Of a stretch of DNA of 16,186 nt, positions 14,912 through 16,186 are shown one piece after another. Where the stretch lies: positions 1 through 16,186 of the forward strand of contig CAYYWV010000060.1 of NCBI GenBank assembly GCA_964475385.1. The letters run 5' to 3'. Source of the stretch: CAYYWV01 sp964475385 (GTDB lineage: Bacteria > Pseudomonadota > Alphaproteobacteria > JAAXGF01). Made by a program: the position numbers and the translations under genes. The stretch's first letter is position 1, and every line of letters starts with the position of its first letter. A model generated the notes under the pieces. It worked only from the letters and a program-made list of their open reading frames with translations, did not search any database and had not been told where the DNA came from.

Positions 14912-16054
14912 CTAGGTGAACGCGATGGTCCTGCCATATCCGATCAGATAAGGATCGGCGCTCACCGGCGAGGACGATTCATAAAGGACATCGAACCGCC
15001 CTTCCCTGTTCGCGCGCCCGATCCGGGTCCACAGGTCGGTATGGCTGCACAGCGGGTTGATCGACACCCGGCCCTGGGGCGCCTCGAACTCGGTGCCCAT
15101 GACCGCCGGCCGAAGGACATCGGTCTCGAGCGAATTGACCTGTTCGAGCGCGCGCGCGAAGACATGGACCTGAAAGTAGGCCGCCTCAAGGCACATGTTG
15201 GTCATCTCGTCTTCGCCATAGCGCTTCTTATAGCGGGCGGCGAAGGACGAGCTGGTCTCGCTGGCGAGTCCTTCGAAGTACGGCGCCGAGGTGATGTGGC
15301 CTTCGCCGACATCGAAGCCCATGGCCCGGATCTCGGCCTCCGTCGTCGTCAGGCTGGCGATCGGCATGACCTTGGGGTTGAAGCCGGCGTCGGCATAGGC
15401 CTGATAAAGATAGATCGTCGAGTTCCCGACCACGGTCGAAAAGATCACGTCGGGGCTCGCCATCTCGATATGCTTCATGACCGGCGCGAAGTCGCGCCGC
15501 CGCGCGCGCAGACTGAGATAGCACTCGCCGACCACCTGGCCGCCGTTGTGGCGCACGAGCTCGCGCATGATCCGGTTCGATTCGCGCGGGTAGACGTAAT
15601 CCGAACCGACGAAGAAGAACCGCGTGCCGTAGCGCTCCATCAGAAATCGGCAGAGCTCGACGCTGTTCTGATTGGGCGCCGCGCCGGTGTAGATGACGTT
15701 GGGAGAGAACTCGAAACCCTCATAAAGGGTCGGATACCAGAGAAGACCGTTAAGGCGCTCGACCACGGGCAGAACGGCCTTGCGGCTGCTTGATGTGTAA
15801 CAACCGAAGATGGTCGTAACGCCGTCTTCGACCATCAGTTTTTTGGCGTAACGGCCGAACGCCGCCGCTTCCGACGCCGGGTCGTAGATCACGGGCTCAA
15901 GCGGACGGCCGTTGATCCCGCCCGCCTCGTTGATCTCGTCGATCGCTGTCAGCGTGCCGCGAAGCTGGGTCTCCTCGATCACGGCCATGAAGCCCGAGTT
16001 CGAGAACAAAACCCCCACGCGCCACGGCGCACTGGTCGTGCCTGATCCAGACAA
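14912..16054 (-). CDS. amiC: AmiC-type amide sensor and negative regulator
   Basis: The 380-residue protein is a periplasmic-binding-protein fold without a signal peptide, as expected for cytoplasmic AmiC. It follows Pseudomonas AmiC along its length: 'FGCYTSSSRKAVLPVVER', 'WYPTLYEGFEFSPNVIYTG', 'PNQNS', 'GSDYVYPRESN', 'VIFSTVVGNST', 'ASLTTTEAEI' and 'EAPQGRVSI'. Residues lining the amide pocket in the Pseudomonas structure have matches here: Tyr86, Ser88, Thr109 and Tyr153. Amide binding is expected to release AmiR. The start is a TTG at 16054: a stop lies upstream in frame, no ATG intervenes and the N-terminal length matches the family, though the ribosome site is poor. It shares fold and motifs with the exported binding protein of the same operon. 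A leader with an attenuator-like structure precedes it. Confidence 0.94.
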   Translation of the reverse strand: MSGSGTTSAPWRVGVLFSNSGFMAVIEETQLRGTLTAIDEINEAGGINGRPLEPVIYDPASEAAAFGRYAKKLMVEDGVTTIFGCYTSSSRKAVLPVVERLNGLLWYPTLYEGFEFSPNVIYTGAAPNQNSVELCRFLMERYGTRFFFVGSDYVYPRESNRIMRELVRHNGGQVVGECYLSLRARRRDFAPVMKHIEMASPDVIFSTVVGNSTIYLYQAYADAGFNPKVMPIASLTTTEAEIRAMGFDVGEGHITSAPYFEGLASETSSSFAARYKKRYGEDEMTNMCLEAAYFQVHVFARALEQVNSLETDVLRPAVMGTEFEAPQGRVSINPLCSHTDLWTRIGRANREGRFDVLYESSSPVSADPYLIGYGRTIAFT

Positions 16055-16065
16055 GGAACGCCCCG

Positions 16066-16107
16066 AAAATAAACCCTCTTACTAGAGGGAACTTCCTCCC
16101 TTCCCTC
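16066..16107 (-). promoter_or_regulatory. Attenuator-like leader upstream of amiC
   Basis: On the minus strand CCCTCT (16089-16084) and AGAGGG (16079-16074) form a 6-base-pair stem with a 4-base loop, followed by TTTATTTT (16073-16066), which looks like an intrinsic terminator. An alternative stem pairs GAGGGAA (16107-16101) with TTCCCTC (16091-16085), 7 base pairs, and takes the terminator's 5' arm. The two folds exclude each other, as in attenuators. No hexaloop with A1/G4 is present here, so AmiR is not the obvious effector. Confidence 0.6.
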
Positions 16108-16142
16108 CGTATTTTTATCGTGTTCCTAGGAGGCGAAGGATG

Positions 16143-16170
16143 ATGATACGCCAATTCGACTTGCTGTCAA
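16143..16170 (-). promoter_or_regulatory. Sigma-70-type promoter of the ami operon
   Basis: On the minus strand a perfect -35 TTGACA (16170-16165) is followed after 16 bases by TATCAT (16148-16143), 5 of 6 matches to the -10 consensus. Transcription would begin near 16136, about 80 bases before the amiC start codon. It is the best promoter match I see in the window and suggests constant expression of the sensor and antiterminator. Confidence 0.75.
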
Positions 16171-16186
16171 ACGGCCATTAAAGACG

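Noticed and set aside
14291..15793. Plus-strand open frame of 500 codons opposite amiR and amiC
   Set aside because: Its His/Asp/Arg-rich composition and lack of motifs mark it as the antisense shadow of amiC and amiR.
15897..16154. Minus-strand 85-codon frame as a leader peptide for amiC
   Set aside because: Its start lies upstream of the predicted RNA start, overlapping the promoter spacer, and most of it overlaps amiC in another frame.
1..16186. CRISPR array, tRNA or rRNA genes, prophage or defence genes
   Set aside because: No regularly spaced repeats, no cloverleaf or rRNA-like segment and no phage or known defence domain could be seen on either strand.

Overview
The window looks like a chromosomal segment of a GC-rich alphaproteobacterium. 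The codon use is strongly GC-biased, there are sel1-repeat envelope proteins, a Tat-exported binding protein and a CbbQ/CbbO-type gene pair. The genus cannot be told from sequence alone.

Layout: positions 1-2446 hold two sel1-repeat exported proteins in convergent orientation and one small unknown gene. Positions 2447-2560 carry the decayed 3' end of an IS110-family transposase. Positions 2834-3970 encode a family 4 glycosyltransferase. From about 16.17 kb down to 4.02 kb, all on the minus strand, lies one long gene set for uptake and hydrolysis of short-chain aliphatic amides. In transcription order it is: promoter, attenuator-like leader, amiC (amide sensor), amiR (ANTAR antiterminator), RNA switch region, Urt-like ABC transporter (binding protein, two permeases, two ATPases), amiE (aliphatic amidase), a CbbQ/NorQ-type AAA+ ATPase, a CbbO/NorD-type VWA protein and an aquaporin-family channel. 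Gaps are short or the genes overlap, so an operon is likely.

The most striking element is the 246-base stretch between amiR and the binding-protein gene. It holds two consecutive RNA switches. Each has a pair of hairpins with six-base loops of the form AAYGGN (A at loop position 1, G at position 4), the known target signature of ANTAR proteins. In each, the second hairpin shares bases with the 5' arm of an intrinsic terminator (U9 tract in the first, U5 in the second). The likely model is that the amiCR transcript stops at T1 or T2 unless an amide binds AmiC, frees AmiR, and AmiR holds the hexaloop hairpins and so blocks both terminators. The regulator genes lie upstream of the switch they control, and two switches act in series.

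The amide system also differs from the Pseudomonas amiEBCRS arrangement in its parts. Uptake is by an ABC transporter whose binding protein is a paralogue of the AmiC sensor. No AmiS/UreI-type channel is present in the window; instead the last gene is an aquaporin-like channel with a predicted S-V-A-R selectivity filter, wider than that of a water channel. The amidase is followed by a Q/O-type ATPase-VWA pair of unknown purpose here.
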